A stretch of DNA of 64,000 nucleotides from Fimbriiglobus ruber (GCF_002197845.1 NZ_NIDE01000008.1:434001-498000), one strand, 5' to 3'. Positions 27,233 through 36,380 are shown, numbered from the stretch's first letter. Notes: a model not told the origin generated them from the sequence alone. Translations and numbers: made by a program.

Positions 27233-30200
27233 GTCGCCCTCGGCGCCCGGGGTGACATCGAACGTGTACGTCCGGGTGTCGACCGCGACGAAATTCGAGA
27301 CCGCCCGTTGGTCACGTCGAGTCCGGTCTCGTCGAACCCGGTCACGTCCTCACTGAAAGTGACGACGAACGGGATCGGGGAAGCGTTCGTGGCCAGCCCT
27401 GCCGGAGACGTAACCGTCGCGGACGGGGCGAACCGCTCGGAGGTAATGTCGAATGTGCCAGCCACGTTCTGGTTCCCCGCCACGTCTGTTGCCGCGCCGG
27501 CAGGTACCGACACGGTGACCAGTCCGTCCCCCACCGGGGCAACGTCGAACGTGTACGTCCGGGCGTCGACCGCAACGAAATTCGAGACCGTCCCGTTGGT
27601 CACGTCGAGTCCGGTCTCATCGAACCCGGTCACGTCCTCACTGAAAGTGACGGTGAACGGGACGAGGGCTGCCGCCGTCGGGTCGAGTTCGGTGGTCGTG
27701 ATCGCCACGGTCGGGGCCGTGGTGTCGGAAGTCACCGTGGCCGTGTTCGAGGCCAGGTTGTCGTTCCCCGCGGCGTCCGTGGCGGCGCCGGCCACGACCG
27801 TGACGGTCACGTCGCCGTCGGCGGCCGGGGCGACGTCGAACGTGTACGTCCGGGCGACGACCGCGACGAAATTCGAGACCGTCCCGTTGGTCACGTCGAG
27901 TCCGGTCTCGTCGAACCCGGTCACGTCCTCACTAAAGGTGACGGTGAACGGAATCGGGTTGGCGTTCGTCGGGCTCGCCGCCCCCGTGGCGACCGTGGCG
28001 GCCGGGGCCGTCCGGTCCGACGTGATGGTGAAGGTCGAAGCGGCCGTGGGATGTCCCCCGGAGTCGGTCGCCGCCCCGGCCGCGACGACGATCGCCACCG
28101 GGCCGTCGGCCGCCGGGGCGACGTTGAACGTGTACGTCCGGGCGTCGACCGCTGTGAAGTCCGACAGGTCGCCGTTGGTTACGGTGAGCCCGGTCTGGTC
28201 GAACCCGGTCACGTCGTCCGCGAACGTGACGGTGAACGGGATGAGCGAGAGGTTGGTCGGGTCCGTCGCCGGGGTGCTAATGACGGCCGTCGTCACGGTC
28301 CCGGTAAACGTCCGGGTGAGCGCGTTCGACGCCACGTTATCATTCCCGGCCGCGTCCGCCGCCACCCCGGCCGCGACCGATACGGTCACGTCGCCCGGTC
28401 CGGCGGGAACGACGTCGAACGTATACGTCCGGGCATCGACCGTGGCAAAGCCGATGACCGATCCGTTCGCCACCGTGACGCCGGCCGCCGTGAACCCGGT
28501 GACGGCCTCGTCGAACGTGACGGTGAACGGGATCGGGTTGGTACTCGTCGAGTCCGGCGCGGGCGAACTGACCGTCGGCGTCGGGGCCGTCCGGTCCGAC
28601 GTCACCGCGACCGCGTTCGAGGCCGCGTTGCCGTTCCCGGCCGCGTCCGTTGCCGCGTCGGCCGCGACGGAGACGGTGACCAACCCGTCTCCGTCCGGTG
28701 CGACGACGAACGTGTACGTCCGGGCGTCCACCGCCACGAAGTCCGACGCCGTCCCATTCTGGACCACCAGCCCCTCAAGGCCGAACCCGCTCACGTCCTT
28801 GTCGAACGCGACGGTGAACGGGATGAGGGCGGCGTTCGTCGGATCGGCCGCGGTGGTCGAAACCGTCGCCGTCGGGGCCGTGAGGTCGATCACCAACCCG
28901 CCGGCCAGGACCATCGCCCCGGTGTTCCCCGCGGCGTCGGAGGCGGCGACGTTTACGTCGTAGATTCCCTCGGGGAGGGGGGTCGGAATTGTGGCAGACC
29001 AGGTCGTACCCGTGACGACCGCCGCGACGGTCTGCCCGTCGACTGTGACGGTGACTGCGGCGGTCGGGTCGTCGACACTCCCCGTGAGAGTCGGAACAGT
29101 GTTGTTGGTCGTCAGCGGGTTGGCGGTCAGCCCGATCGTGCCGGTCGCGAACGTCCGGCTGAGCGTGTTCGAGGCGGTGTTGCCGTTCCCGGCCGCGTCC
29201 ACCGCCACCCCACCGGGGACGAACACCGTGACCTCCCCTTGGCCGGTCGGTGCCACGTCGAAGGTGTACGTCCGGGGGGACACCGAGGTAAAGGCCGTGA
29301 CCACGCCGTTGGTGACCGTCAGGCCCGCGGCCGAAAATCCGGTCACGTCCTCACTGAAGCTGACGCTGAACGGGATCGGGGAGACGTTCGTCGAGTCCGG
29401 GGCGGTGCTGCTGACGGTCGCGTCCGGGGCGGTGGTGTCGATGACCAGCGTGCCGTTCGCGGTTCCGACATTTCCGGCCCCGTCGGTCGCGGCGACCTGG
29501 ACCGCATACGTCCCTTCGGCCAGATTGGCCGGCACGACGGCCGCCCAGGTCGTCCCGGTCACCGATGCGGCGAACGTCGACCCGTTTACGGACACACTCA
29601 CCGACGCGGTCGGGTCGTCCACGGTCCCGGTCAGGGTCGGGGCGACGTCGTTGGTCGTCAGCGAGTCGACCGTTAGTTCTGGGGCGATCGAATCGAACAC
29701 CACCGCCACGCTGTTGGACGCGGTGTTGGGCTTTCCGGCGGACCCCGTTGCCGCGCCGGCCGGGACCGACACCGAAACAGTCCCTTGGCCCGCCGGGGTG
29801 ACGCCGAGCGTGTAGGTCGTGGCGCTCACCGGGGTGAAACTCGTCACGAACCCGTTCGTGACCGACACGCTCCCGGCCGTGAACCCGGTGACGGCTTCCG
29901 AGAACGTGACCGTGAACGGGATCGGGCTCGCGTTCGTCGGGTCCGCCGAAGCGGTGTTGACGGCCGCCGTCGGCCGGACCGTGTTCGTGGTGATGACGGC
30001 GGCCGTGCCGAACGGCAGGCCGGGGTATTGGGGGTCGGGCAGCCTGGCGAGCGTCTGGCCGTCGAACGCCCGCAACTGCGGGGACTGCCCCTGCCCGTTG
30101 GCGATAACGATGTCGTTGTGCCCGTCCTGGTTGACGTCGAGTACCGACACCTGCACCCCGTTGCGGATGCTGCTGTCGTCGTAGCCGAAAAAGTTGTGCA

Positions 30201-31026
30201 GGACCGCCCCGCCGTCGGGAGAGCCGCCCGAGATCGCGACCACGCGCGGCCCCCCGCCCGCGCCGGGTGCGGCAACGACCTCGACCTTCCCGTCCCCGTC
30301 CAAATCCCCGGCGGCCAACTGGATGCCGCCCCGGGCTGTGGACTCGAACACGAACGTGTTCAGCAGGACGGCCCCGCTCGCCCCGTCGAGTACGGTCACC
30401 CGCGGCGCGCCCCCGACGCCGGCCCCGACGATCACGTCCGGGGTCCCGTCGCCGTTGTAGTCGCCGGCGGCGACCGTCACCCCCTCGATCGCGGCGTCGA
30501 ACGGCCGGTACTGCTGCAGAACGGTGCCGTCCGTGCCGCGAAGGACCTGGACCAGTTCGCGGCCGTCCTGGATGGCCCCGACGACGATGTCGGCCGACCC
30601 GTCGCCGTCGAAGTCGGCGGCCGCGACGCTCACCCCGCCGCGGTTCGTCGCGTCCCCGGCGAGAAAGCTCCGGACGAGGTGCCCGTCGACGCCGCTGAAC
30701 ACATTCACGACCGCCCCGCCCGTCGGGCCGGCGCCGGTGATAAGGTCTTCGACGCCGTCCCCGTCGACGTCCCCGACGGCGACCCGGACCCCGCCGGTGA
30801 ACGACGCCTCGTACGCCCGGACGGCGAACTTCTCCAGACCGGTCGCCGCGTCGAACACGTGAACGATTGGGGCGCCCCCGGCACCGACCGAACTCGCGAT
30901 GATCTGTTGGGCCGCCGGCGTCGTGCGACTTTCGAGTGATTCGCAGGTCAGAAGCGCCCGCCTGTGCCGCTTCGCGGCCTCGGTCATCCGGGCCATTACG
31001 AGTTTCTTCCAGAAGAACAGAGACAT
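27229..31026 (-). CDS. Giant FG-GAP/Ig-like surface protein, N-terminal part (frameshifted)
   Basis: Start ATG 31026 gives MSLFFWKKLVMARM, then RRALLTCESLESRTTPAAQQ, an N-terminal motif typical of large exported planctomycete proteins. Residues about 45-340 hold FG-GAP/VCBS repeats with calcium-loop signatures (GDVDGDGVEDLITGAG, ADFDGDGSADIVVGA, GDYNGDGTPDVIVGAG, LDVNQDGHNDIVIANG). Then come about eight Ig-like units of 95 residues (PIPFTVTFSEDVTGFDETGL; ARTYTFDVAP; GAATDAAGN) and two of another type (VPTLTGSVDDPTAAVTVTV). The whole gene encodes about 1850 residues if the break near 27304 is repaired. Such proteins are likely cell-surface or adhesive. It is divergent from the sensor-kinase operon. 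CGAGGTG lies upstream of the start. Confidence 0.87.
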   Translation of the reverse strand: MSLFFWKKLVMARMTEAAKRHRRALLTCESLESRTTPAAQQIIASSVGAGGAPIVHVFDAATGLEKFAVRAYEASFTGGVRVAVGDVDGDGVEDLITGAGPTGGAVVNVFSGVDGHLVRSFLAGDATNRGGVSVAAADFDGDGSADIVVGAIQDGRELVQVLRGTDGTVLQQYRPFDAAIEGVTVAAGDYNGDGTPDVIVGAGVGGAPRVTVLDGASGAVLLNTFVFESTARGGIQLAAGDLDGDGKVEVVAAPGAGGGPRVVAISGGSPDGGAVLHNFFGYDDSSIRNGVQVSVLDVNQDGHNDIVIANGQGQSPQLRAFDGQTLARLPDPQYPGLPFGTAAVITTNTVRPTAAVNTASADPTNASPIPFTVTFSEAVTGFTAGSVSVTNGFVTSFTPVSATTYTLGVTPAGQGTVSVSVPAGAATGSAGKPNTASNSVAVVFDSIAPELTVDSLTTNDVAPTLTGTVDDPTASVSVSVNGSTFAASVTGTTWAAVVPANLAEGTYAVQVAATDGAGNVGTANGTLVIDTTAPDATVSSTAPDSTNVSPIPFSVSFSEDVTGFSAAGLTVTNGVVTAFTSVSPRTYTFDVAPTGQGEVTVFVPGGVAVDAAGNGNTASNTLSRTFATGTIGLTANPLTTNNTVPTLTGSVDDPTAAVTVTVDGQTVAAVVTGTTWSATIPTPLPEGIYDVNVAASDAAGNTGAMVLAGGLVIDLTAPTATVSTTAADPTNAALIPFTVAFDKDVSGFGLEGLVVQNGTASDFVAVDARTYTFVVAPDGDGLVTVSVAADAATDAAGNGNAASNAVAVTSDRTAPTPTVSSPAPDSTSTNPIPFTVTFDEAVTGFTAAGVTVANGSVIGFATVDARTYTFDVVPAGPGDVTVSVAAGVAADAAGNDNVASNALTRTFTGTVTTAVISTPATDPTNLSLIPFTVTFADDVTGFDQTGLTVTNGDLSDFTAVDARTYTFNVAPAADGPVAIVVAAGAATDSGGHPTAASTFTITSDRTAPAATVATGAASPTNANPIPFTVTFSEDVTGFDETGLDVTNGTVSNFVAVVARTYTFDVAPAADGDVTVTVVAGAATDAAGNDNLASNTATVTSDTTAPTVAITTTELDPTAAALVPFTVTFSEDVTGFDETGLDVTNGTVSNFVAVDARTYTFDVAPVGDGLVTVSVPAGAATDVAGNQNVAGTFDITSERFAPSATVTSPAGLATNASPIPFVVTFSEDVTGFDETGLDVTNGRSRISSRSTPGRTRSMSPRAPRAT

Positions 31027-31248
31027 GGACACCTCGTTGGGGAGGGGAACGCCACGAAGGGTCCGGGCGGCACGCGTCCCGAACCGAATCGTCCCGGACC
31101 GACCACGCTGGTCGGGCTCACAAATCCCGAGACTGATGACTCTTGATCCACCGAGATCGCCCCCCCGGTGTAGACAACGGAGTACTCCGCGGGGCGACGC
31201 CACCGGCCCGCCACCTTGTCCCGCCGATCGCGGGAACAAGTCGTAGCA

Positions 31249-31313
31249 AGTAAAATTTAATTAATGACAATTAATTATTATAATACTTAATTCCATAATT
31301 AATAATACCGATC
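31249..31313. promoter_or_regulatory. AT-rich island with TATAAT on both strands
   Basis: About 65 bases are almost pure A/T in an otherwise GC-rich window. ATTATAAT at 31277-31284 offers a TATAAT box on either strand. A suitable -35 is not clear. It could be a divergent promoter or a site for a nucleoid protein. Confidence 0.4.
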
Positions 31314-31356
31314 AGAAGGAACGATTTCTCGATCGAGTCTTTTGCTGATCTGTGTG

Positions 31357-31372
31357 AGGCACAGTTGTTGCG
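31357..31372 (+). promoter_or_regulatory. Candidate sigma-54 (-24/-12) promoter
   Basis: AGGCACAGTTGTTGCG matches the -24/-12 consensus (TGGCACG, four bases, TTGCW) at GG, CAC and TTGC with the required ten bases between GG and GC. It points toward the kinase/NtrC operon, 309 bases before the GTG at 31681. Confidence 0.5.
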
Positions 31373-31680
31373 AACGAAATGCAATCCCAATGCCATTGAA
31401 GTGACAATCGACCGAACGGCGGTATTAACGGTCACCAGCGGCGGCGCCCGCCGGCACCACATGTGGTCTGATTTTTCCACGAATTTAAGCGTTTTTTTTG
31501 GCGGCGCGTGCCGCGGAGAGGGGGCCCGGCTATGGTCGCGTAATCGGCACAGCCTGTTTCCGCCACCGGCCCGCTTCTCGCCGCTGTCGCACTCTCCGGC
31601 CGAGCCCGGTCGATGTCGGGCGGGTAAGCTGTATATCGGTTCAACACCGCTGTGCAACATCTGAACAGGCAGGGGATACT

Positions 31681-33171
31681 GTGGAACGCCGAAACGTCTC
31701 CGGCTTGCTCGCGCCGGTCGCCGTGCTGAGTTTCTTGCTCCTGGTCACGGCCGTGGGATCGGCGTGGTACACGCAGAGCATCCAACGCAGCCTGTCCTGG
31801 AGCCTGACGGAGAACGTGGCGAGCGTGGTGGCCGCCCAAGTGGTCGAAAGCAACATTCGGGAGGTGGACGCCTCGTTTTACCGCTTCCTGATCACCGGCG
31901 ACCGCGCGAATCTGGAGTCGATCCCGCGGCTCCAGCGGGAGACAGCCGACGCCCTCCACGAGGCCGAGCGGTGGGCTCTGAGTGAGGAAGAGAAGCGCCT
32001 GATGACGCAGGTCAGGCGGGGGTACGACCGGCTGTTCGATGAGTTCGGGCGGGCCGTCCGGGAGTCCTCCGGTCCGGTGCTCAAGGCGCGGATCGCGGTC
32101 CTCGCCGCCATCCCGGAGCGAGAGATCCTGGAACCGGCCCGGGAGTACCGCCGCCTCAACGAAGAGTCCCTGGCCGAGATCAGCCGCAAGACCGAGCAGC
32201 AGGCCAACGGTCTGACCGTCGGGCTGTTGGCCCTCGGCCTGTGCGGGGCCACCGGCGGCATGCTCGGCGGGTGGGTACTGATGACGGGCATTCGGCGGAC
32301 CATGGAGCAAACCGAGACCCGGCTGCGCGGCACGGCCGCCCGGCTCCGCGCCGTCGTCCCGGCCGCCGACCCGACGCGGGACCCCGCCGAGTGGGTGGAT
32401 GAGTCGGTCGCGGTCGTCCTAGACCGGCTGAGGCAGAGCGAGCGGGACGTCCTGCGCGCCGAGCAACTCGCGTTGGTCGGGCAAATGGCGGCGGGAATCG
32501 CGCACGAAGTCCGGAACCCGCTCGCGGCGATCAAGATTCTCGTCCAGACCGCCGCCGACCCGCTGCGGGAAACCCCGTTCGGGGCACGCGACCTGACGGT
32601 ATTGGAGCGGGAGATCGTTCGGCTGGAGCAAATCGTGAGTGGGTTTCTGGACTTCGCCCGGCCCCCCCAACCGGACAAAAAAGTCATCGAACTGCGCCCC
32701 GTCCTCGAACAGGCGGTGGCCGGCCTGCGGCCCCGGGCCGATATTCTGCGGGTGGCCCTCGAGATCGACCTGTCCGACGAGCCGATCACTGTGTGTCTCG
32801 ACCCGAATCAGTTTCGACAACTAGTGTACAATCTTTTGTGCAATGCGATCGACGCCCAACCCAAGGGCGGGTATGCCCGTATCACGGCCGCGACCGCGAC
32901 CGCGGGTGCCGAGCCGGGCGTGCTGCTCCGGGTCGAAGACGTGGGCGACGGCCTCCCGCAGGGGTTCGGGGACCGTATCTTCGAGCCGTTCGTCAGTACG
33001 AAAGCGACTGGGATGGGACTCGGACTGTCCATTTGCCGCCGGATCGTCGAGTCGCACGGCGGATCCATCCGGGCGGCGGACCGGCCGGACCGTGGCACCG
33101 TTTTTACCATCTACCTGCCTCTATCCCTCCCCGGCGGCGCCCGTGCGGCGGCGCCCGGCGGTCAGACATAG
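31681..33171 (+). CDS. Membrane sensor histidine kinase (NtrB-like)
   Basis: GTG 31681, after CAGGGG, yields 496 residues. Two membrane helices (about 10-30 and 178-200) enclose a 145-residue extracytoplasmic helical sensor region. A cytoplasmic linker leads to the dimerisation domain with H-box AGIAHEVRNPLAAIK (His275 as phosphoacceptor) and the ATPase domain with N-box NLLCNAIDAQ, DVGDGLP, IFEPFVSTKATGMGLGLS and a closing GTVFTIYLP. The stop is 9 bases before the NtrC-type regulator, so the two form an operon and almost certainly a two-component pair. The signal is unknown. The frame is open back to 31498, but that extension is unlike protein. Confidence 0.92.
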   Translation: MERRNVSGLLAPVAVLSFLLLVTAVGSAWYTQSIQRSLSWSLTENVASVVAAQVVESNIREVDASFYRFLITGDRANLESIPRLQRETADALHEAERWALSEEEKRLMTQVRRGYDRLFDEFGRAVRESSGPVLKARIAVLAAIPEREILEPAREYRRLNEESLAEISRKTEQQANGLTVGLLALGLCGATGGMLGGWVLMTGIRRTMEQTETRLRGTAARLRAVVPAADPTRDPAEWVDESVAVVLDRLRQSERDVLRAEQLALVGQMAAGIAHEVRNPLAAIKILVQTAADPLRETPFGARDLTVLEREIVRLEQIVSGFLDFARPPQPDKKVIELRPVLEQAVAGLRPRADILRVALEIDLSDEPITVCLDPNQFRQLVYNLLCNAIDAQPKGGYARITAATATAGAEPGVLLRVEDVGDGLPQGFGDRIFEPFVSTKATGMGLGLSICRRIVESHGGSIRAADRPDRGTVFTIYLPLSLPGGARAAAPGGQT

Positions 33172-33180
33172 GAGCCGTCC

Positions 33181-34602
33181 GTGCCCAAACTGCTCATCAT
33201 CGACGACGAGCCGAGTCTCCTCTACTCACTCCACTCCGGGCTCACGGCCAAGGACCTGGACGTCCTGACGGCGCCCACCGGGACCGAAGGCATTCGGGCC
33301 GTCCGGGACCACAAGCCGGACGCGGTCGTCCTGGACGTGCGGCTGCCGGACATGACCGGGCTCGAGGCGTTCGACCAGATCAAGGCGCTCGACCCGCGGG
33401 TGCCCGTCGTCATCCTGACCGCGTTCGCCGCCACCGATACGGCGATCCAGGCGGTGAAGCGCGGGGCGTTCGATTACCTGCTCAAGCCGGTGGACCTGCA
33501 CCACCTCCGGGACGTGGTCGCCCGGGCGGTGGAGTTGCGGCGGATGCAGAGCGTCCCGGCGGTCATCGACGGCGACCCGGTGACCCCGGACGCGGACGAG
33601 ATCGTCGGCCGGAGCCCGGCGATGCAGTCCGTGTACAAGGCGATCGGGATGCTGGCCCCGCAGGACGTGACGGTCTTAATCACCGGCGAGAGCGGGACCG
33701 GCAAGGAGCTGATCGCGCGGGCCGTGTACCAGCACTCCGGCCGGGCCGACAAGCCGTTCCTGGCCATTAACTGTGCCGCCATTCCCGAGACCCTGCTCGA
33801 ATCGGAGCTGTTCGGCCACGAGCGGGGGGCGTTCACCGGGGCCGACCGGCAGCGGGTCGGGAAGTTCGAGCAGGCCAACGGCGGCACCCTGTTCCTTGAC
33901 GAGATCGGGGACATGACCCCGGCCGCCCAGGCGAAATTCCTGCGCGTCCTCCAGAAGCAGCAGTTCGACCGCATCGGCGGGAACGTCGCGGTGGCGACCG
34001 ACGTCCGGGTGATCGCGGCGACGAACCAGGACCTCGACGGGATGGTCGCGACCGGCCGGTTCCGGCGGGACCTGCTCTACCGGCTGAACGGGTTCGTCAT
34101 CACCCTGCCGCCGCTCCGCGACCGCCGGGAGGACATCCCGCTGCTCGCCGAGCACGTCCTCCGGCAGTGCGGCCGGCGGCTCGGGAAGACGCTGCGGGCG
34201 GTGGCCCCGGACGCGCTGGACTTGCTCGAACGGCACCCCTGGCCGGGGAACATCCGGGAACTCCAGAACGTCATCCGGTTCGCCGCCATGAAGGCGGTCG
34301 GGGACGTGGTCACCCCGGATTGCCTTCCGGCGGCGTGCCGCGGGGAGGGCGGCCCCGGCGCGCCGGGACTCCGCCCGGACGATTTGTCACACGTTCGTCA
34401 ACTGGTACGCGACCTTCTGGCCACCGGGTCGGCGGACATCTACCGAAAGATTCTGGCCGAGGTCGATCGGGTGGTTGTCGGTGAAGTGCTTCAACACGTC
34501 GGCGGCAATCAGGTGCATGCCAGCGAGCTGCTCGGGATCTCGCGCAACACGCTCCGGTCGAAAATCCAGTCGTTCGATAGTCCGTCCTCGGCCCCGAGTT
34601 GA
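33181..34602 (+). CDS. Sigma-54-dependent response regulator, NtrC family
   Basis: GTG 33181, preceded by AGGAG, gives 473 residues. Receiver domain 1-120: acidic pair DDE (8-10), phosphoacceptor Asp52 in [10 protein letters not shown], and KP at 102-103. Central AAA+ domain: Walker A GESGTGKE (169-176), the sigma-54-contacting GAFTGA loop (216-221), Walker B LFLDEIGD, and [20 protein letters not shown] with the arginine fingers. C-terminal Fis-type helix-turn-helix: [18 protein letters not shown] and [12 protein letters not shown]. It is complete and should activate sigma-54 promoters when phosphorylated by the kinase encoded just upstream; the candidate -24/-12 site at 31357 suggests self-control. 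Confidence 0.96.
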   Translation: MPKLLIIDDEPSLLYSLHSGLTAKDLDVLTAPTGTEGIRAVRDHKPDAVVLDVRLPDMTGLEAFDQIKALDPRVPVVILTAFAATDTAIQAVKRGAFDYLLKPVDLHHLRDVVARAVELRRMQSVPAVIDGDPVTPDADEIVGRSPAMQSVYKAIGMLAPQDVTVLITGESGTGKELIARAVYQHSGRADKPFLAINCAAIPETLLESELFGHERGAFTGADRQRVGKFEQANGGTLFLDEIGDMTPAAQAKFLRVLQKQQFDRIGGNVAVATDVRVIAATNQDLDGMVATGRFRRDLLYRLNGFVITLPPLRDRREDIPLLAEHVLRQCGRRLGKTLRAVAPDALDLLERHPWPGNIRELQNVIRFAAMKAVGDVVTPDCLPAACRGEGGPGAPGLRPDDLSHVRQLVRDLLATGSADIYRKILAEVDRVVVGEVLQHVGGNQVHASELLGISRNTLRSKIQSFDSPSSAPS

Positions 34603-34810
34603 TGTGACGGTAAACCGGGTGTCCGGACGCTCTGGCGGCGACACCAACGGTTGCAAGACCTTTTCATGGACTATCGGCTGCTCAACGATCCGGCAGAGAT
34701 GGCTCGCGTGCCTATTGGTAATCTGTCTGACATGGGGTATCAGTGATACCCGAGCCGGTACTATGGCAGTCTATATCACCACGATACGTCTCGCCGACAA
34801 ATGCTCGAAA

Positions 34811-34882
34811 TGGGCGCTACAGGGATCGAACCTGTGACCACTCCCGTGTAAAGGGAGTGCTCTACCGCTGAGCTAAGCGCCC
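34811..34882 (-). tRNA. tRNA-Val (anticodon UAC)
   Basis: The minus strand folds into a 72-nt cloverleaf. The acceptor starts GGGCGCT and ends AGCGCCC plus discriminator A. The D-arm contains TAGCTCAGCGGTAGAGC. The anticodon stem CTCCC/GGGAG closes the loop TTTACAC, giving TAC at 34-36. The T-arm is ACAGG-TTCGATC-CCTGT. CCA is not encoded. Confidence 0.95.
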
Positions 34883-34896
34883 GCCGGACACCACTG

Positions 34897-35196
34897 TTAT
34901 AAGACGTGGCAGGCGTGCGTGACAGCGCCCCCGGCCCGAATCGCGGCGGCCACCATCGCGACTTCGGACAACTCGGCGTCCGTCGCGCCAGCCGCGCGAG
35001 CCTTCTTCCCATGAATTTCCAGGCAATACGCGCACTGGGTCGTCAGCGCGACCGCGACTGCGAGTAGTTCCTTCGTCTTGACCGACAACGCCCCTTCCTT
35101 GAACGCCGCCGCGTCGAACGCGTGGAACGCCTTCATCGCGTCCGGGGCGCCGGCGCTCAGTGTCTTCAACTTCGACAGGTTGGCCATGTCGAACAT
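34897..35196 (-). CDS. Carboxymuconolactone decarboxylase / AhpD-like protein
   Basis: The 99-residue all-helical protein has the CxxC redox motif with downstream His: TTQCAYCLEIHGKKARAAG. KTKELLAVAVA precedes it, as in the AhpD/CMD family. Such proteins reduce peroxiredoxin partners or decarboxylate gamma-carboxymuconolactone; the CxxC-x-x-H motif favours the thiol-redox role. It lies 43 bases after hscB on the same strand and may be the last gene of the isc transcript, which would link iron-sulphur assembly with oxidative defence (inference). tRNA-Val follows within 15 bases. Confidence 0.88.
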   Translation of the reverse strand: MFDMANLSKLKTLSAGAPDAMKAFHAFDAAAFKEGALSVKTKELLAVAVALTTQCAYCLEIHGKKARAAGATDAELSEVAMVAAAIRAGGAVTHACHVL

Positions 35197-35239
35197 GACT
35201 CGGTCCTCGGAAGAGCTTTGAGGAATGGGTTTGTGACGG

Positions 35240-35758
35240 TCAGTCGTCGCGGAAGTCGCGAAGCAAACTGCGGATCGTTTTGAGGGCGTTGAGCATCCGC
35301 CGAACGTCGGTCACAAGCGCTGGCTTGCTGGCATCGCCTTCGGGTAGTTTTTCGTACCGGTCGAAAATGTCGGCGATTTGCTTCAGGAACACCGCCTCGC
35401 GGTCGGTCAACTCTGTTTCCAGTATTGCCGTTTCATTTTCGCACCTGGCACTCTCCATCCGCTCGCGGAGGTCCATCATCTCCATCAGGAACGCTTGATC
35501 CAGGCTTTTCTCGTCCCGCGAGGACGGGCCGCCTAGCAGCTGGACCAGGTATTCCGCGCGGCGTGTCGGGTCGCGCAACGCCGTGTAAGCCTCGTTCAAC
35601 GCGGCAGTGAGTTCGAGGCTCGCCTGTTGCTCCGCGCCGGAGCCGAGTTGGTGAAAGTCCGGGTGGATGTGCCGCGACCGGGCGAGATATTCTCGCTCAA
35701 CAGTGGCAAGGTCAACGGAAAAGCGCCTCGGTAACCCGAGGCGCTCGAAATGGTCCAT
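35240..35758 (-). CDS. hscB: Fe-S assembly co-chaperone HscB
   Basis: HscB delivers IscU to its Hsp70 partner during iron-sulphur cluster transfer. The 172-residue product has an N-terminal J-domain with HPD (residues 32-34, in SRHIHPDFHQLG) and ALNEAYTALRDPTRRAEYLV, then a C-terminal three-helix domain (DQAFLMEMMDLRERMESARC; IADIFDRYEKL) that binds IscU. The start at 35758 gives MDHFERLGLPRRF, typical of the family. A hairpin lies between it and iscA upstream. The specialised Hsp70 gene hscA and a ferredoxin gene, often next to it, are not seen here. Confidence 0.93.
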   Translation of the reverse strand: MDHFERLGLPRRFSVDLATVEREYLARSRHIHPDFHQLGSGAEQQASLELTAALNEAYTALRDPTRRAEYLVQLLGGPSSRDEKSLDQAFLMEMMDLRERMESARCENETAILETELTDREAVFLKQIADIFDRYEKLPEGDASKPALVTDVRRMLNALKTIRSLLRDFRDD

Positions 35759-35811
35759 TGCACGATCCGTACTGACGGGACATCGGCATTCACACCACCA
35801 TCGTCTGGTCT

Positions 35812-35877
35812 GAATAACCGGCCCGCACAGCGGACCCTACAAGACTCTGTAGGGTCCGCTGTGCGGACCGGTTATTC
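35812..35877. repeat. 30-bp hairpin inside the isc operon
   Basis: Arms at 35812-35841 and 35848-35877 pair with one mismatch around the 6-base loop AGACTC. The core GTAGGGTCCGCTGTGCGGAC recalls a dispersed planctomycete repeat. It sits 25 bases after the iscA stop and 53 bases before the hscB start. Confidence 0.8.
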
Positions 35878-35902
35878 GAACCACGTCCCCCCGTTTACCG
35901 AA

Positions 35903-36307
35903 TTACATCGAGAACGAGCTGCCGCAGCCGCAGGTGCTCTTGGCGTTCGGGTTCTTGATGCTGAAGCCGCGCTTGTTCAGGTCGTCCAGGAAGTCGACCG
36001 TGGCGCCGTTGAGGTACAACATGCTGCGCTTGTCGATCACGACCGGAATGCCGGTGAGTTCGTACACTTCGTCCAGCTTTTCGTTCAGGGTGGGGTCGAG
36101 GTCGAGCTTGTGCTCCATCCCGCTGCACCCGCCGCCGACGACGCGGACGCGGAGGCGGAGGGTTTCTTTAACCCCTTCGGCTTCCTGGCTGGCGATGATC
36201 CGCAGGACTTCGGCCGCGGCCTTCGGCGTGATGATGACGTTCGGCGTGGTCTTCGGGGCTTCGGTCTTCAGGCCGAGGGTGGGTTGTTCGGTGGTCGCGG
36301 TGGACAT
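35903..36307 (-). CDS. iscA: Iron-sulphur assembly protein IscA/ErpA family
   Basis: A-type carriers hold iron or Fe-S clusters on three Cys and pass them to apo-proteins. The 134-residue product has Cys61 in GGGCSGMEHKLDLD and the C-terminal pair in STCGCGSSFSM (Cys126 and Cys128). A 25-residue Thr/Pro-rich N-terminal extension precedes the core (VIITPKAAAEVLRIIASQ). It follows iscU by 73 bases on the same strand. Separation of IscA, ErpA and SufA types from sequence alone is not reliable; the isc context favours IscA. Confidence 0.92.
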   Translation of the reverse strand: MSTATTEQPTLGLKTEAPKTTPNVIITPKAAAEVLRIIASQEAEGVKETLRLRVRVVGGGCSGMEHKLDLDPTLNEKLDEVYELTGIPVVIDKRSMLYLNGATVDFLDDLNKRGFSIKNPNAKSTCGCGSSFSM

Positions 36308-36380
36308 ATCAGACCTTCTTTCGTGGGTTCGGGGTCGGGAAGGTGATCCGTGAGATTATACGCGATTTCGCCGGGATTGC

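Larger units (their letters stand above)
31027..31680. other. Long divergent intergenic region with AT-rich island
   Basis: This 654-base gap separates the giant surface-protein gene from the kinase gene. It holds an AT-rich island (31249-31313) and a sigma-54-type promoter (31357-31372). Open frames here look unnatural. Confidence 0.5.

Noticed and set aside
25990-28963. Long plus-strand open frames opposite the giant surface-protein gene
   Set aside because: They are mirror readings of the Ig-like repeats in GC-rich DNA; no start signals and no recognisable domains.
34620-34800. Possible short gene before tRNA-Val
   Set aside because: The only open frame (34475-34837) mostly overlaps the NtrC-type gene out of frame and its remainder lacks protein-like composition.
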